Assembly: GCF_003063265.1 (NCBI RefSeq)
Contig: NZ_NERU01000002.1
Coordinates: 328,601-392,600 of the forward strand
Direction of reading: 5' to 3'
From: Limnohabitans sp. WS1
GTDB taxonomy: Bacteria > Pseudomonadota > Gammaproteobacteria > Burkholderiales > Burkholderiaceae_C
DNA length: 64,000 bases
Part shown: positions 27,579-36,308 of the stretch, piece after piece
How the letters are laid out: each line of letters opens with the position of its first letter
Position numbering within the stretch: position 1 is the stretch's first letter
Position numbers and translations under genes: made by a program
The notes under the pieces: model-generated
What the model was told of the DNA's origin: nothing
The model's database searches: none
The model's input: the letters and a program-made list of their open reading frames with translations, nothing else

Positions 27579-28421
27579 ATGACCACAGAGTTCCCACTCC
27601 TCGGAGAACATGCCTATGTTGCGTACATCCAAAAACTGGACAGCATGGGTGCCAATTCGACCACGCACATTGCTGAAGTCCGCTATCCCGTGCAGGCGGC
27701 ACCCGTTTTGAGTGTTGTGAAGTTTTTAGACCCCAATTGTTTGGCAGCATCCAATGAGGCCATCGCATGGCTTTTTTTGCGAGCAGCCGGGTTTGTTGCA
27801 CCAAGGCATGCTGCCATCCTGGCGCTGTCTGCAAAAAAAGCACGTGATGTGGTTGGCAAGAAGGCGTTTGATGAAAGCCTTGTTACACAAGATTGTGTGA
27901 TCGCCTGGGCGTCGCAGAAGCTGGACTTTAAAAGTATCCGGGCTTATTTCGCCGGGACACGAGCTGACGCCGAATGGATTGGCCTTTTGCGTACATTACA
28001 TGGGGCACAGATTGCAGCATTCGATGAAGTGTTTTTGAACGCCGATCGCAATACAGGGAATGTCCTCTATTCAGGTCGTGACAGTTGCATTCCAATCGAC
28101 CATGAACAAATCTTTGATCATCAGGACTGGATTGGTGGAAATATCATGGCATCAACCCGTGACAGCGATAGCTTGCGGGTGATCAAAAGGGCTTATGACG
28201 GTGGGGCGTTAAGCTTGGGCGCTTACAACGACATTAAGAACAAAATGGTACACCACGCACAACAGCACGAATCTGCATTGGCTGCGTGCAAAGATCAAAT
28301 ATCGAAATTAATTGCTAAGGTTTTCAAAGATGGGTCGGCAACATTTGAGGAGCGTATCCTGAGTTTCGCCGCCGAGAGAACAGCAGAGCATTGGATGGAA
28401 ACGAGATTGGGGGTAGTGTGA
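27579..28421 (+). CDS. HipA-like kinase-fold protein, prophage accessory gene
   Basis: This 280-residue protein has the order of a HipA/PI3K-like kinase fold. Lysine K48 in LSVVKFL is a possible nucleotide ligand and E60 in ASNEAIAW may be its partner. NADRNTGN (D156, N161) is the catalytic loop, and PIDHEQIF (D174) the metal-binding motif in place of DFG. ATG at 27579 is the first plausible start; the earlier frame overlaps the secreted-protein gene. Base composition is visibly more A/T-rich than the phage genes. Function is predicted only from these motifs. Confidence 0.65.
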   Translation: MTTEFPLLGEHAYVAYIQKLDSMGANSTTHIAEVRYPVQAAPVLSVVKFLDPNCLAASNEAIAWLFLRAAGFVAPRHAAILALSAKKARDVVGKKAFDESLVTQDCVIAWASQKLDFKSIRAYFAGTRADAEWIGLLRTLHGAQIAAFDEVFLNADRNTGNVLYSGRDSCIPIDHEQIFDHQDWIGGNIMASTRDSDSLRVIKRAYDGGALSLGAYNDIKNKMVHHAQQHESALAACKDQISKLIAKVFKDGSATFEERILSFAAERTAEHWMETRLGVV

Positions 28422-29293
28422 TTTCACTTGACCACTTTAAAGCGCAAGACACAACAACCCAGATCGGGTTTGAAGGGCAGTGGCACGCCATTCACTTTCA
28501 GCCTGACTTGTCGGTACCTCAGACATTTGTGATTGGGGCCGCCCTATCGTCAAAAAGCAAGCTGGTGGCTCATCGGGTTGCTGAGGAAGCACCACGGTTG
28601 AAATGTTTTTACCAAAACAGATTTTCTAAAGATGTCTGGTCTTTTTTGAGAACTGAATTAGTGGCTGAGTTGAACGATCGGCTAGGCAAATCGCCATCTG
28701 GCTTTGCCAGTGCAAGCCCTCAACTTGTTTTGAGCCCTGGTCATTACGTCAGTGGATCAAGCAGGGACTCCGTCCTTTCCAGGACGTTTGCACGCATCGT
28801 TACGGTGGTTGCAGGCGACAGGAAACCTCGCCACACAGGACTGCCACAACAGGAGTTGCGGCTCGCAGTTGGCAACTATTTGAAGCTGAAATTGAGCGCT
28901 CGTTTTGAGACCATCAGTCAGCCAGAAGATGGACTTCAGATCCGAGATGGTGATGCTGTCCATACGTTCGATATTGGCTTCGATGACACCGATGTTGCCG
29001 CGAGCGTTGTCTCTGCATCTTATTCAACACTCGATAAGGCACAGAACAACATCTATCGTGCAACAAGCGATTTGACAACGTATGGCGCTATAAAAAAGCG
29101 CGATCAGCTCGGGTTGGCTGTGCTTCTTCCAACGACTGATGATTTCCCTATGGAAACGGTGAGCACTTGGAATAAATGGTGGGAAAACGAGTCTTACAAG
29201 TTGAAGGAGTCAAAGCTGTTTTTGATTGCTGAGTCGCGTCGAGCTGAGGATCTTGCAGACCAAGTTTCTGATTGGTACAGCTTGAGTGCTTGA
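28418..29293 (+). CDS. Partner of the HipA-like protein (GTGA-coupled), DUF3037-like in position
   Basis: GTG at 28418 overlaps the kinase-like stop by 4 nt (GTGA), with a G-rich ribosome site; the product has 291 residues. The N-terminal part (WHAIHFQPDLSVPQTFVIGA, then LKCFYQNRF) recalls the DUF3037 proteins often paired with HipA-like kinases, but the match is weak. No TM segment is visible. The gene pair suggests a two-component toxin/defence module. The target is unknown. Confidence 0.55.
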   Translation: MISLDHFKAQDTTTQIGFEGQWHAIHFQPDLSVPQTFVIGAALSSKSKLVAHRVAEEAPRLKCFYQNRFSKDVWSFLRTELVAELNDRLGKSPSGFASASPQLVLSPGHYVSGSSRDSVLSRTFARIVTVVAGDRKPRHTGLPQQELRLAVGNYLKLKLSARFETISQPEDGLQIRDGDAVHTFDIGFDDTDVAASVVSASYSTLDKAQNNIYRATSDLTTYGAIKKRDQLGLAVLLPTTDDFPMETVSTWNKWWENESYKLKESKLFLIAESRRAEDLADQVSDWYSLSA

Positions 29294-29296
29294 AAT

Positions 29297-30454
29297 TTAA
29301 CCTCCCTGCATGGCCCCACCAGCCATGCCCTCCAGCCCGCACCGGCCCAGCCCGTGCGGGTTTTTTTTTTCCTCGTTGTTGTCGGCGTCTTCCACCGGCG
29401 CTGTCCCAAACTCCTCGGGCGTCTCGCTCAGGTCCCCTGCCAAGGCGTTCAGCTCACACTCAATCTTGGTGGTAAATCCCTGGTCGTTGATGTCATGCAC
29501 CACGCGCATCACCAGCCAGCCCGAGTCGTCAATGCCTGCTTTAAATCCGCTCACGCGCACCGGTGTTTGTGGGGCCAGTGCGGGTTGGCCAAGCGCCAGG
29601 GTCAGGCTCAGTTTGGCCCCGCCACGGGTGATGCGCTGCATTTCGGCTTGGGCTGCAGCGCGGGCGTCGGCCTCGGCCGTGTAGGTGTCTTTGAGTACCT
29701 TAACTTTGTCCAGCCCCTTGTCCACTTTGCCCACCACCACAGCTTTGCGGGTGGCTTTTTTGCCGTCGGTCCAGTAGGCGCGCACGGCGGTGTAGCTGTC
29801 GCGCTCGGCGGTTTGGTAGTGGTGCTGGTCACCCAGCTGGCGTGTCAGTCGCAGGGTGGGCAGGGCTTGGCCGCTGGCCGTCTTGGCACCGCCTATGGGC
29901 GTCATGACCAGGTGGCCTTTTTTGACTGAGCACACCGCGTCGGCTTTTTTGGCCAGCCGGGTCAAAAAGTGCAGGTCGCTTTCGTTGGTTTGGTCGATGT
30001 GCTCGATGACCCGTGCTGCCAAGGCGGCATCGATCTTGGCCACCAGTTTGTGGCGCTGCGCAATGGTCTGGGCAATTTGTCCCAGTGTGGTCTTGTGCCA
30101 GCTCTTTTCTGCGCGCTGCTTGATGGGGCCTGCAAAGGGCACCGCCCGGGCACGCACGGCAATGGTGTCGGGCGCGCCCTGGTGCTCGACTTCGTCGATG
30201 ACAAAGCTGCCTTTGTCCACCAAGCCCTCGCCCTCCCAGCCCAGCTGCAGGGTGATGGTGCCGCCCTTGGGCGGCAGGGCCATCAAGCCGTCGGCATCGT
30301 CCAGTGTCAGGCTCAGTTCGTCGCTTTCGTTGCCCCGGCTTTCGGTCAGGCTCAGGCTCATGAGGCGGGCATCGATGCGCTTGGTGATGTCTTTGCCGTC
30401 GATGCTGATTCGGTAGTCGGGCGACACGGCCCGGTAGGTGTTGGGCGTGCTCAT
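29297..30454 (-). CDS. D: P2 gpD-like tail/baseplate protein (late control D)
   Basis: This 385-residue protein matches the gpD family that forms the hub with the gpV spike. The pattern YRISIDGKDITKRIDARLMSLSLTE and the later LHFLTRLAKKADAV are characteristic. ATG at 30454 overlaps the gpU stop by 4 nt. Length agrees with P2 (387). The last 25 residues are encoded across the opposing terminator. Confidence 0.9.
   Translation of the reverse strand: MSTPNTYRAVSPDYRISIDGKDITKRIDARLMSLSLTESRGNESDELSLTLDDADGLMALPPKGGTITLQLGWEGEGLVDKGSFVIDEVEHQGAPDTIAVRARAVPFAGPIKQRAEKSWHKTTLGQIAQTIAQRHKLVAKIDAALAARVIEHIDQTNESDLHFLTRLAKKADAVCSVKKGHLVMTPIGGAKTASGQALPTLRLTRQLGDQHHYQTAERDSYTAVRAYWTDGKKATRKAVVVGKVDKGLDKVKVLKDTYTAEADARAAAQAEMQRITRGGAKLSLTLALGQPALAPQTPVRVSGFKAGIDDSGWLVMRVVHDINDQGFTTKIECELNALAGDLSETPEEFGTAPVEDADNNEEKKNPHGLGRCGLEGMAGGAMQGG
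29336..29370 (+). terminator. Strong terminator of the lysogeny operon, inside gene D
   Basis: Stem CCCGCAC (29336-29342) pairs with GTGCGGG (29354-29360), followed by ten T. It lies 43 bp after the partner-gene stop. The same bases encode the C-terminal tail of the convergent gene D. Confidence 0.85.
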
Positions 30455-30924
30455 TCCCACCACCATCCAGCCCATTCGTCATCCCCGTTGTCGGGGTTGA
30501 TGGGGGTTGGCCCGCCCGTGGGGTCGGCCAAAAGGTTGTCTGTGCGCTTGAGGGCCAGCGTGAATTCAATGCGCCGGGGCACGCCATCACCGCTCAGCAC
30601 ACTGCCTGTTTGCTGCAGGCTCTCGATGACCCAGGCGCCTTCGTACACGCGCCCGGCCCCGTTGACCAGGGCATAGGCTTTGCCGCTGTTGCCCATTTTT
30701 CGCAGGGTGTCAAAGCTCGCTGGGTCGCCCATGAATTCGGGGGCCAGCAGGCCTTTGAGGTTGATTGAGTCATCGCCCGGCCCCACAAACTGCAGCGCGG
30801 GCGATGCGCCCACGCGGCTGTTGCTGGGGTGGCGCCAGGTGCTGTTGCGGTCCAGCTCTTCAAAGGCCAGGGTGTTGAGCGAAAAAACAAATTGGCCCAG
30901 GGCCATCAAATAGGGTTGGCTCAT
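30451..30924 (-). CDS. U: P2 gpU-like tail protein
   Basis: This 157-residue protein matches the gpU tail terminator/assembly family, with MALGQFVFSLNTLAFEEL at the start and RPRRIEF-like GVPRRIEFTLALKR near the end. It sits between the tape measure and D as in P2. Confidence 0.88.
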   Translation of the reverse strand: MSQPYLMALGQFVFSLNTLAFEELDRNSTWRHPSNSRVGASPALQFVGPGDDSINLKGLLAPEFMGDPASFDTLRKMGNSGKAYALVNGAGRVYEGAWVIESLQQTGSVLSGDGVPRRIEFTLALKRTDNLLADPTGGPTPINPDNGDDEWAGWWWE

Positions 30925-30933
30925 GGGGGTACC

Positions 30934-33873
30934 TTAGTCGATGTCTTGCATGGCGCTGCGCACACGGCTTTTGCCTGCGCGTTCGCGCCGGTCCAGTTCG
31001 GCTGCCACGGCTTTGGCAATGGCTTGGGCGTCCATGCCGGGTGCCGCGTTGATGGTGATTTGGATGGGGCCTGAGCTGGCTGCACCACCACCACCACCAC
31101 CACCACCGGCGCGGCTTTGCCCTTGGGCAGGCTCACGCGGGGTGACCAAGGGCGATGGTGCGGTGTTGATCAGCGGGGGCGTGCGGGTGTCGGTGGGCAG
31201 GTCTTGCGCCATGGTCGGCAGGTCTTGCGCCATGGCGGGCATGCCCAGCCCGGCGGTGCCCAGTGTCAGGCTCACGGCCAGGCCGGCCAGTTGCTTGCGC
31301 ATGGCGTCGCCCTGCAGGGCTGGCCAAGCCATGGGGGGCATTTGTGGCGCAGCGTGCACGGGGGGCACGGCTTGCGCGACAAAAGATGCGGGGCTTGGCC
31401 AAGTGGGCGCGGGCAGGTTTGCCGCTGTGCTGGCTTGGCCCATGACCTGCACCGCCGGTGGCACGGCAGGGGGCAGGCCCAAGCCGGGCAACTGGGGCGC
31501 GGTAGGGCTTGGCCAAGTGGGGGCAGGCAGGGCCAGTGCCGCCCCGGCTTGGGTCAGCTTGTCGGCCATGTCGCGGGTGCGTGCCAGTGGGTCAGCCTCG
31601 CCTTTGGCCAGGCCCACAGTCAACCCGCCCATGACGTGGCCACCGATTTCGGCAAACACCCGGCTGGGGCTTTTGATGCCCAGGGCGTTGCGGGCGGCGT
31701 CGGCAATGCTGGTGCCCAGGTTGGCAAACCAAGCCTTGGTGGCCTCCCACTTTTGGGCCAGGCCGCCCATCAAGCCGTCCATGATTTGGCCGCCAATGGT
31801 GGCAAAGCGTGCGCCCAAGCCGGTCATAAAGGTGGTGATCGAATCCCAGTGCTTGATGATCAGGCCGGGCAAAGTCCAGTTTAAAAAGAGCTGCCAAATC
31901 GTGTTGGCAGCGCGGGTGACTGAGCCGGTGATCCATACCCAGGCAGTCGATGCCCCTTGCGCGATGCCCGACCACAACCCCGCAAAAAACCCCTTGATGG
32001 GACCCCAGTATGTGTAGATAAGGAAGGCGGCGGCGGCAATGGCGGTGACCACCAAGCCGATGGGGTTGGCCATGAAAATGCGGCACACCCACATGAATGC
32101 GGAGGCCAAGGCCATGAATGCCGTTTTGGCCACGGCGATCAGGGGGGCGGCTTTGGCCATCATCAAGCCCATGCCCGCCCACGCTGCCCACAGCGGCCCC
32201 ACGGTGATCAGCACCGTGCCCATGGTCGCCAAAAGGCCAGCCAGTGCAAAGGCCCCAGTCATGACGGCCGACACAAAGCGGGGGTTGTTTTGGGCAAACG
32301 CTTGCAACTTTTCAATAAAACCGGCCGTGCGGTTGAAGACGCCCACCAATGCAGGCTTGAGGGTCTCGCCCAGCGCCGAAGCCAAGTTGAACACCCTGTT
32401 TTGCGCCATTTGCAGCTGTGCGCTCAAAGCCGATTTGCGCGCTTCGGCTTCGCGGTCCATGCTGCCCTTGGCATCGTCCGAGTTGGCCAGCTTGCGTTGC
32501 CGTGCCAGTTCTTCGGTGCCGTTGATCAGCTTGGCCAAGGTGTCGGCGTGTTCTTGTCCCACCAGGTCGGCCATCACGCCCAACTGCTTTTGCTCGGGCA
32601 TGGCCTTGATCTTTTCCATCACGCCCAACAGCGTGCCCATGGCGTCGGTGGCCATACCGGCTTCGACGGCGTTGGCATCCACGCCCATGCTGGCCATGGC
32701 TTCCTTGAATTTTTTGCTGCCTTTGCTGGCCATGGCAAATTTGGTGATGATGGCGTTGGTGGCCGTGCTGGCGTTTTCGGTGCGCTCGCCCAGCGTGAGC
32801 AGCGTGCTGCCCAGGGCGGCGTAGTCGTTGCTGCTCATCTTGGCCAAAGATGCCATGCCTGAGACGCGGTTCATGTAGTCGATGATGTCTGCGCCCTTGC
32901 TGATGGCGTTGTCGTCCAGGTAGTTGATGGTGTCGGCCAAGCCGCTGATTTGGTTCAGCGGGATCTTGAAGTTTTTGGCCACCTTGCCCATCGCCTCGGC
33001 AATTTGGTCAGGCACCGCGTCAAAGGCCATGGCCATGTGGGCCACTTGCTTGGTAAAGCCTGCCAGTTCATTCGTGGGCACTTCCATGCGGGCGGCGGCG
33101 GTCATCATCTGCGCGATCTGCACCGTGGTCAGCGGCAGCTCGGTGCTGAGCTTGCGCACCTCGGCCTCGGCCGTGCGGTAGATGGCGGTGAGCTGGCCAG
33201 CGCTGTCGCGCGCGCCCTGCACTTGGCGTGCAATGCCCATCATGGCGTCTTCGTGCGCCATGAAGTCGTTGATCGGGGTTTGCATGCGTTCTTTGATGGC
33301 CCCGCCTGCGGCTTGTGCCCCAAAGCCTGCACCGGCCACCATGGCACCTTGCACCACAGCTTTTTGTTGGGCCGCTTTCATCGCTGCCAATTTGCGCTCA
33401 CGCTCCATGACCTGGTCAAGCTGGGTTTTTTGGGCGGCCAAGGCGGCGGTACCGGCTTTGATTTTTTGGGTCAGGTCGGCTTGGGCAGTGCTCAAGTTGG
33501 TCACGCCTGCGCTGCTCAGCGCGGCGCGCATGTCAAGCGCTCGGGCCTTTTGCGCGGCCAACACTTTGTTGGTGGCGTCCAGATCTTGGGTCAGTTTGCG
33601 TTGTTGGGCAGCGGTGGTGCCACTGGTGCTGCCCGCTTGCTCTAGCATGACTTGCAGGCCCTTGGCTTTTTGGGCCGTGAGGGTCATTTCGGACTTGAGC
33701 TTTTCCAGCGCGGCGATGCTGCGCTGTTGGCCCTCCAGGTCGCGCAAATGCGCTTTGGCATCACGAAACTTTTGGGCCACGTCGGTGGTGTTTTTTTGCA
33801 GGCCTTTGAGCACGCCGCTGGCCTTGTCCACCATGGCCAGCACCACCTGCAGTTTGAGTGTGTCAACGGCCAT
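30934..33873 (-). CDS. T: Tail tape-measure protein (P2 gpT-like)
   Basis: The 979-residue protein sets tail length. Long N-terminal coiled coil (about 1-160) with Ala/Gln/Lys heptads is followed by a TMP core (IYRTAEAEVRKLSTELPLT, VAHMAMAFDAVPDQIAEAM). Several hydrophobic helices occur around residues 560-660. The C-terminus is rich in Pro/Ala and includes an eight-glycine run coded by a CAC/GTG repeat at about 31082-31109. It lies directly after E/E' as in P2. Confidence 0.9.
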   Translation of the reverse strand: MAVDTLKLQVVLAMVDKASGVLKGLQKNTTDVAQKFRDAKAHLRDLEGQQRSIAALEKLKSEMTLTAQKAKGLQVMLEQAGSTSGTTAAQQRKLTQDLDATNKVLAAQKARALDMRAALSSAGVTNLSTAQADLTQKIKAGTAALAAQKTQLDQVMERERKLAAMKAAQQKAVVQGAMVAGAGFGAQAAGGAIKERMQTPINDFMAHEDAMMGIARQVQGARDSAGQLTAIYRTAEAEVRKLSTELPLTTVQIAQMMTAAARMEVPTNELAGFTKQVAHMAMAFDAVPDQIAEAMGKVAKNFKIPLNQISGLADTINYLDDNAISKGADIIDYMNRVSGMASLAKMSSNDYAALGSTLLTLGERTENASTATNAIITKFAMASKGSKKFKEAMASMGVDANAVEAGMATDAMGTLLGVMEKIKAMPEQKQLGVMADLVGQEHADTLAKLINGTEELARQRKLANSDDAKGSMDREAEARKSALSAQLQMAQNRVFNLASALGETLKPALVGVFNRTAGFIEKLQAFAQNNPRFVSAVMTGAFALAGLLATMGTVLITVGPLWAAWAGMGLMMAKAAPLIAVAKTAFMALASAFMWVCRIFMANPIGLVVTAIAAAAFLIYTYWGPIKGFFAGLWSGIAQGASTAWVWITGSVTRAANTIWQLFLNWTLPGLIIKHWDSITTFMTGLGARFATIGGQIMDGLMGGLAQKWEATKAWFANLGTSIADAARNALGIKSPSRVFAEIGGHVMGGLTVGLAKGEADPLARTRDMADKLTQAGAALALPAPTWPSPTAPQLPGLGLPPAVPPAVQVMGQASTAANLPAPTWPSPASFVAQAVPPVHAAPQMPPMAWPALQGDAMRKQLAGLAVSLTLGTAGLGMPAMAQDLPTMAQDLPTDTRTPPLINTAPSPLVTPREPAQGQSRAGGGGGGGGAASSGPIQITINAAPGMDAQAIAKAVAAELDRRERAGKSRVRSAMQDID

Positions 33874-33897
33874 GGGGGGTTTCCTTTTTGCTGTGTG

Positions 33898-34367
33898 TTA
33901 TTCGTCTTGCGGTCTGCGGTCCATGGCCCGCTGGTGCCAGGCCATGAGCTCGCCCACGGTCATGGCGCACATGTCGGCCAATGGCCAGTGCCACAGGGTG
34001 GCGATGTCGGCCATGGCGTCTTCCACATGCGTGGGCAGGCTCAGTCGGTCGCCTGCGCTGTCATCGCTGCCACTTGGTCGGGCACCAAAAAACCCAGCAC
34101 CTCCCCGCCCAAGGCAATCAGGTCGGCGGCGCTCAGGGCGCTGGCTTCGGGCTTGGTGATGGGCGGCTCGGTTACGCGGGGCAGCAATGTCACCAGCGCG
34201 GTGGTTTGCATTTGCAGCAGCTCAGACAGGCTGAGGCCTCGCAGTTCGCCCGCGCTGGGTTCGCGCAGCTGCAGGTGGGTGATGGTGTGCTCGCCACGCA
34301 CGATGGGACGGTGCAGTTTGGTGCCGGGGGGGGTGATCAGGTCAGCAGTTTGGGTGTCTTTGGCCAT
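33898..34367 (-). CDS. E': gpE-E' fusion made by -1 ribosomal frameshift
   Basis: Reading gene E to the heptamer T TTT TTG (34092-34086) and slipping back one base opens a second frame. It runs to TAA at 33898-33900 and gives a fusion of about 156 residues. The extension contains DIATLWHWPLADMCAMTVGELMAW, closely like P2 gpE'. This is the P2-family tail assembly chaperone pair, and the fusion ends 25 bp before T. Confidence 0.88.
34041..34367 (-). CDS. E: Tail assembly chaperone gpE
   Basis: From ATG 34367 the unshifted product has 108 residues (MAKDTQTADLITPPGTKLHRP...). It binds the tape measure during tail assembly in P2. The end GEVLGFLVPDQVAAMTAQATD is encoded downstream of the slip site. 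The ATG is chosen because the longer frame crosses the hairpin before E. Confidence 0.88.
   Translation of the reverse strand: MAKDTQTADLITPPGTKLHRPIVRGEHTITHLQLREPSAGELRGLSLSELLQMQTTALVTLLPRVTEPPITKPEASALSAADLIALGGEVLGFLVPDQVAAMTAQATD
34086..34092 (-). promoter_or_regulatory. Programmed -1 frameshift slippery site T TTT TTG
   Basis: The heptamer is in the correct X XXY YYZ phase for gene E (GGT TTT TTG). Slipping allows tRNA re-pairing on TTT TTT and continues as GGT GCC CGA. Confidence 0.85.
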
Positions 34368-34397
34368 GGTGTGCAAACTCAAAAAAAGGGGGTTGGG

Positions 34398-34435
34398 AAA
34401 ACCGGCTGCAGCGACATGGCTGCAGCCGGTTTTTT
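34398..34435. terminator. Hairpin/terminator between FII and E
   Basis: A 14-bp perfect stem (34398-34411 with 34420-34433) encloses an 8-nt loop. It ends in TTTT toward the late direction and in six T in the other. It lies between the tail tube gene and E and could reduce downstream transcription so that tube protein is made in excess. Confidence 0.65.
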
Positions 34436-34441
34436 GGGGTG

Positions 34442-34496
34442 GATCAAACCAGGTCAAACCGGGTCAAACCGGGTTTAAACAGGTCAAAGCCGGTCA
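34442..34496. repeat. Array of GGTCAAACC-like decamers after FII
   Basis: Five copies of GATCAAACC/GGTCAAACC/GGTCAAAGC occur at 34442, 34452, 34462, 34482 and 34492, phased by 10 bp with one slot occupied by GGTTTAAAC. The last copy includes the FII stop codon. A similar GGTCAAACGG occurs at 55431-55440 in the O/P promoter region. Confidence 0.7.
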
Positions 34497-35003
34497 AAGA
34501 CCAATGGCCGCCCGTGTGGCCGCTTGCAGGTCTTTGCCGTTCACGATCTCGACCATGTTCACAAAGTCCAGCTCCATGATGACCTTGCCGTCCACCGTGA
34601 GCTTGTAGTAAGTCAGCGCCGTCTTGATCTTGATCTCGGTCTTGTCGCCGCCTTTGGCTTTGCCGGTGTCGATTTCTTCGTGTCGGCCACGGGCCACCAC
34701 TTCGAGGGCTGAGACTTTTTCGTCGTCGTCGCTTTGCACCGCGCCCATAAAGCGCAGCAGCGCGGCGTTGTGCTTGGATGCGCCCCAGTTGTCGAACAGG
34801 TTGGGCGACCAGCCGGACACGGTCCATTCCATCTCCAATTCTTTGGGGCCAAAGTCGAGTTTGACGGGGCCGACCATGCCGCCTGCGCGGTGCTCGTCCA
34901 TCTTGCGCATGAGTTTTGGCAGGTTGACTTCGTCAATCTCGCCCTGGTAGCCACGGCCTTCAACGAACAGGTTGAAGTTTTTGAGTTTGCGGGGGAGTCC
35001 CAT
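34494..35003 (-). CDS. FII: Major tail tube protein (P2 gpFII-like)
   Basis: The 169-residue protein begins MGLPRKLKNFNLFVEGRGYQ, the standard FII start, and carries the DFGPKELEMEWTVSGW block. Length is near P2 (172). Polymerises into the inner tail tube. Confidence 0.92.
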   Translation of the reverse strand: MGLPRKLKNFNLFVEGRGYQGEIDEVNLPKLMRKMDEHRAGGMVGPVKLDFGPKELEMEWTVSGWSPNLFDNWGASKHNAALLRFMGAVQSDDDEKVSALEVVARGRHEEIDTGKAKGGDKTEIKIKTALTYYKLTVDGKVIMELDFVNMVEIVNGKDLQAATRAAIGL

Positions 35004-35074
35004 GATGTGATCCTTTGAGGGGTGGGGGTGAGTGGGTCACCCCGCCCGGCAAGCCGGGCAGGGTGGTGTGGTGC

Positions 35075-36274
35075 TTACTGGCCTACCGCCACGCGCAGCG
35101 CAAAGTCTGCAAAGTAGCGGTCGGTGATGCGTTGCTGAAGCACCATGTTTTCCAAAGGCGGGATGGGCGTGTAGTCGTAGTCCAGCGTCAACTTGCCCGC
35201 CTTCAGCGTGGCGGTTTCGTTCACGCTTTCGTCGTACCAGCACTTGCCGTCGAGGATGTAGCCGCCTGCTTTGAGCTCGCGAAACTTGGCGTTGATGCCT
35301 TCAATGATGTCGCGCACCAGCGTGGGGTGCAGCGGTTTGTCCACCGCCCAAAAGTGCCCTTCGGCCATGGTGTCGGCCAACACTTGGGCGGTGCGCACGG
35401 CGCTCTCAAACGCAAACAGCGGGTCGGCGCTGCAGGTGCGACTGCCCCAAAAGCGGTAGCCCTGCTTTTCAATCAGCGTGGTGACTTGGCTGCCGTTGAG
35501 TAGGCCCGCGTCGGTCTCGGGGTTTTGCAGGTCCCAATACACATCCTTCGTCAAGCCCACCACACCAGCCACGGGAACGTTGCTCAGCGTCTTGTGCCAG
35601 CCTTGGGTTTGGTCAATGCCAGCGCGCAAGCCCAGGGCGTAGGCCACGGCAGGCACGGCGGTGGTGGTTTGGGTGTTGACGTCGTAGCCCTTGAAGTCGG
35701 GCCAGATGATCATGAGTTCACGCGCTCCAAATTTGTCGCGGTAAGCCAGGGCGCTGCTCACGTCGTTGCAGCCCCAGGCGCTGGCGTAGGCAAAGGCGCG
35801 CAGCTTGGGCGCAATGGCGGCCAGCGCGGCGGTCACCTCGGGCGTGTCCAGGCCGGGCACACCCAAAATGCGGGGCTTGACTTTGAGCTGCACCTGTGCG
35901 GCCAGCAAGGCTTGCATGCCGGTGTATTGGCCGTTGGTCACGGTGCCAATGACTTTGGCGTTTTGGTCGGCCAGCTTGTCTTCGGGCTTGGCCCCCACGC
36001 CGTCGGCCACGCGCACCACCACCACAATGGGTTTGGACTGCTCGCTGATGCCTTGCAGCGTGGTGCGCAGCGTGCCTTTGGTGCCCGCTTTGTCGATGGC
36101 TTTGTCGATCTTGGTGACCAGCACGGGGCGGTCGAGGGGGAACATGTTGGCGTCGGCGTCAGAGCCGGTGCACACGATGCCGATGATGGCGGTGGACACG
36201 ACCTGGATAGACCGGATGCCGTCGCTGATTTCGGCGACTCGAACGCCGTGGTGGTAGTTGGCTGTGGATCCCAT
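35075..36274 (-). CDS. FI: Contractile tail sheath protein (P2 gpFI-like)
   Basis: This 399-residue sheath protein begins with HHGVRVAEISDGIRSIQVVST, typical of FI. RFWGSRTCSADPLFAFESAVR and the C-terminal YTPIPPLENMVLQQRITDRYF are conserved sheath motifs. It shows that the virion has a contractile tail. Confidence 0.93.
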   Translation of the reverse strand: MGSTANYHHGVRVAEISDGIRSIQVVSTAIIGIVCTGSDADANMFPLDRPVLVTKIDKAIDKAGTKGTLRTTLQGISEQSKPIVVVVRVADGVGAKPEDKLADQNAKVIGTVTNGQYTGMQALLAAQVQLKVKPRILGVPGLDTPEVTAALAAIAPKLRAFAYASAWGCNDVSSALAYRDKFGARELMIIWPDFKGYDVNTQTTTAVPAVAYALGLRAGIDQTQGWHKTLSNVPVAGVVGLTKDVYWDLQNPETDAGLLNGSQVTTLIEKQGYRFWGSRTCSADPLFAFESAVRTAQVLADTMAEGHFWAVDKPLHPTLVRDIIEGINAKFRELKAGGYILDGKCWYDESVNETATLKAGKLTLDYDYTPIPPLENMVLQQRITDRYFADFALRVAVGQ

Positions 36275-36308
36275 GTTGGAAGCTCCTTAAATGATGGGGG
36301 TGGGGTGA

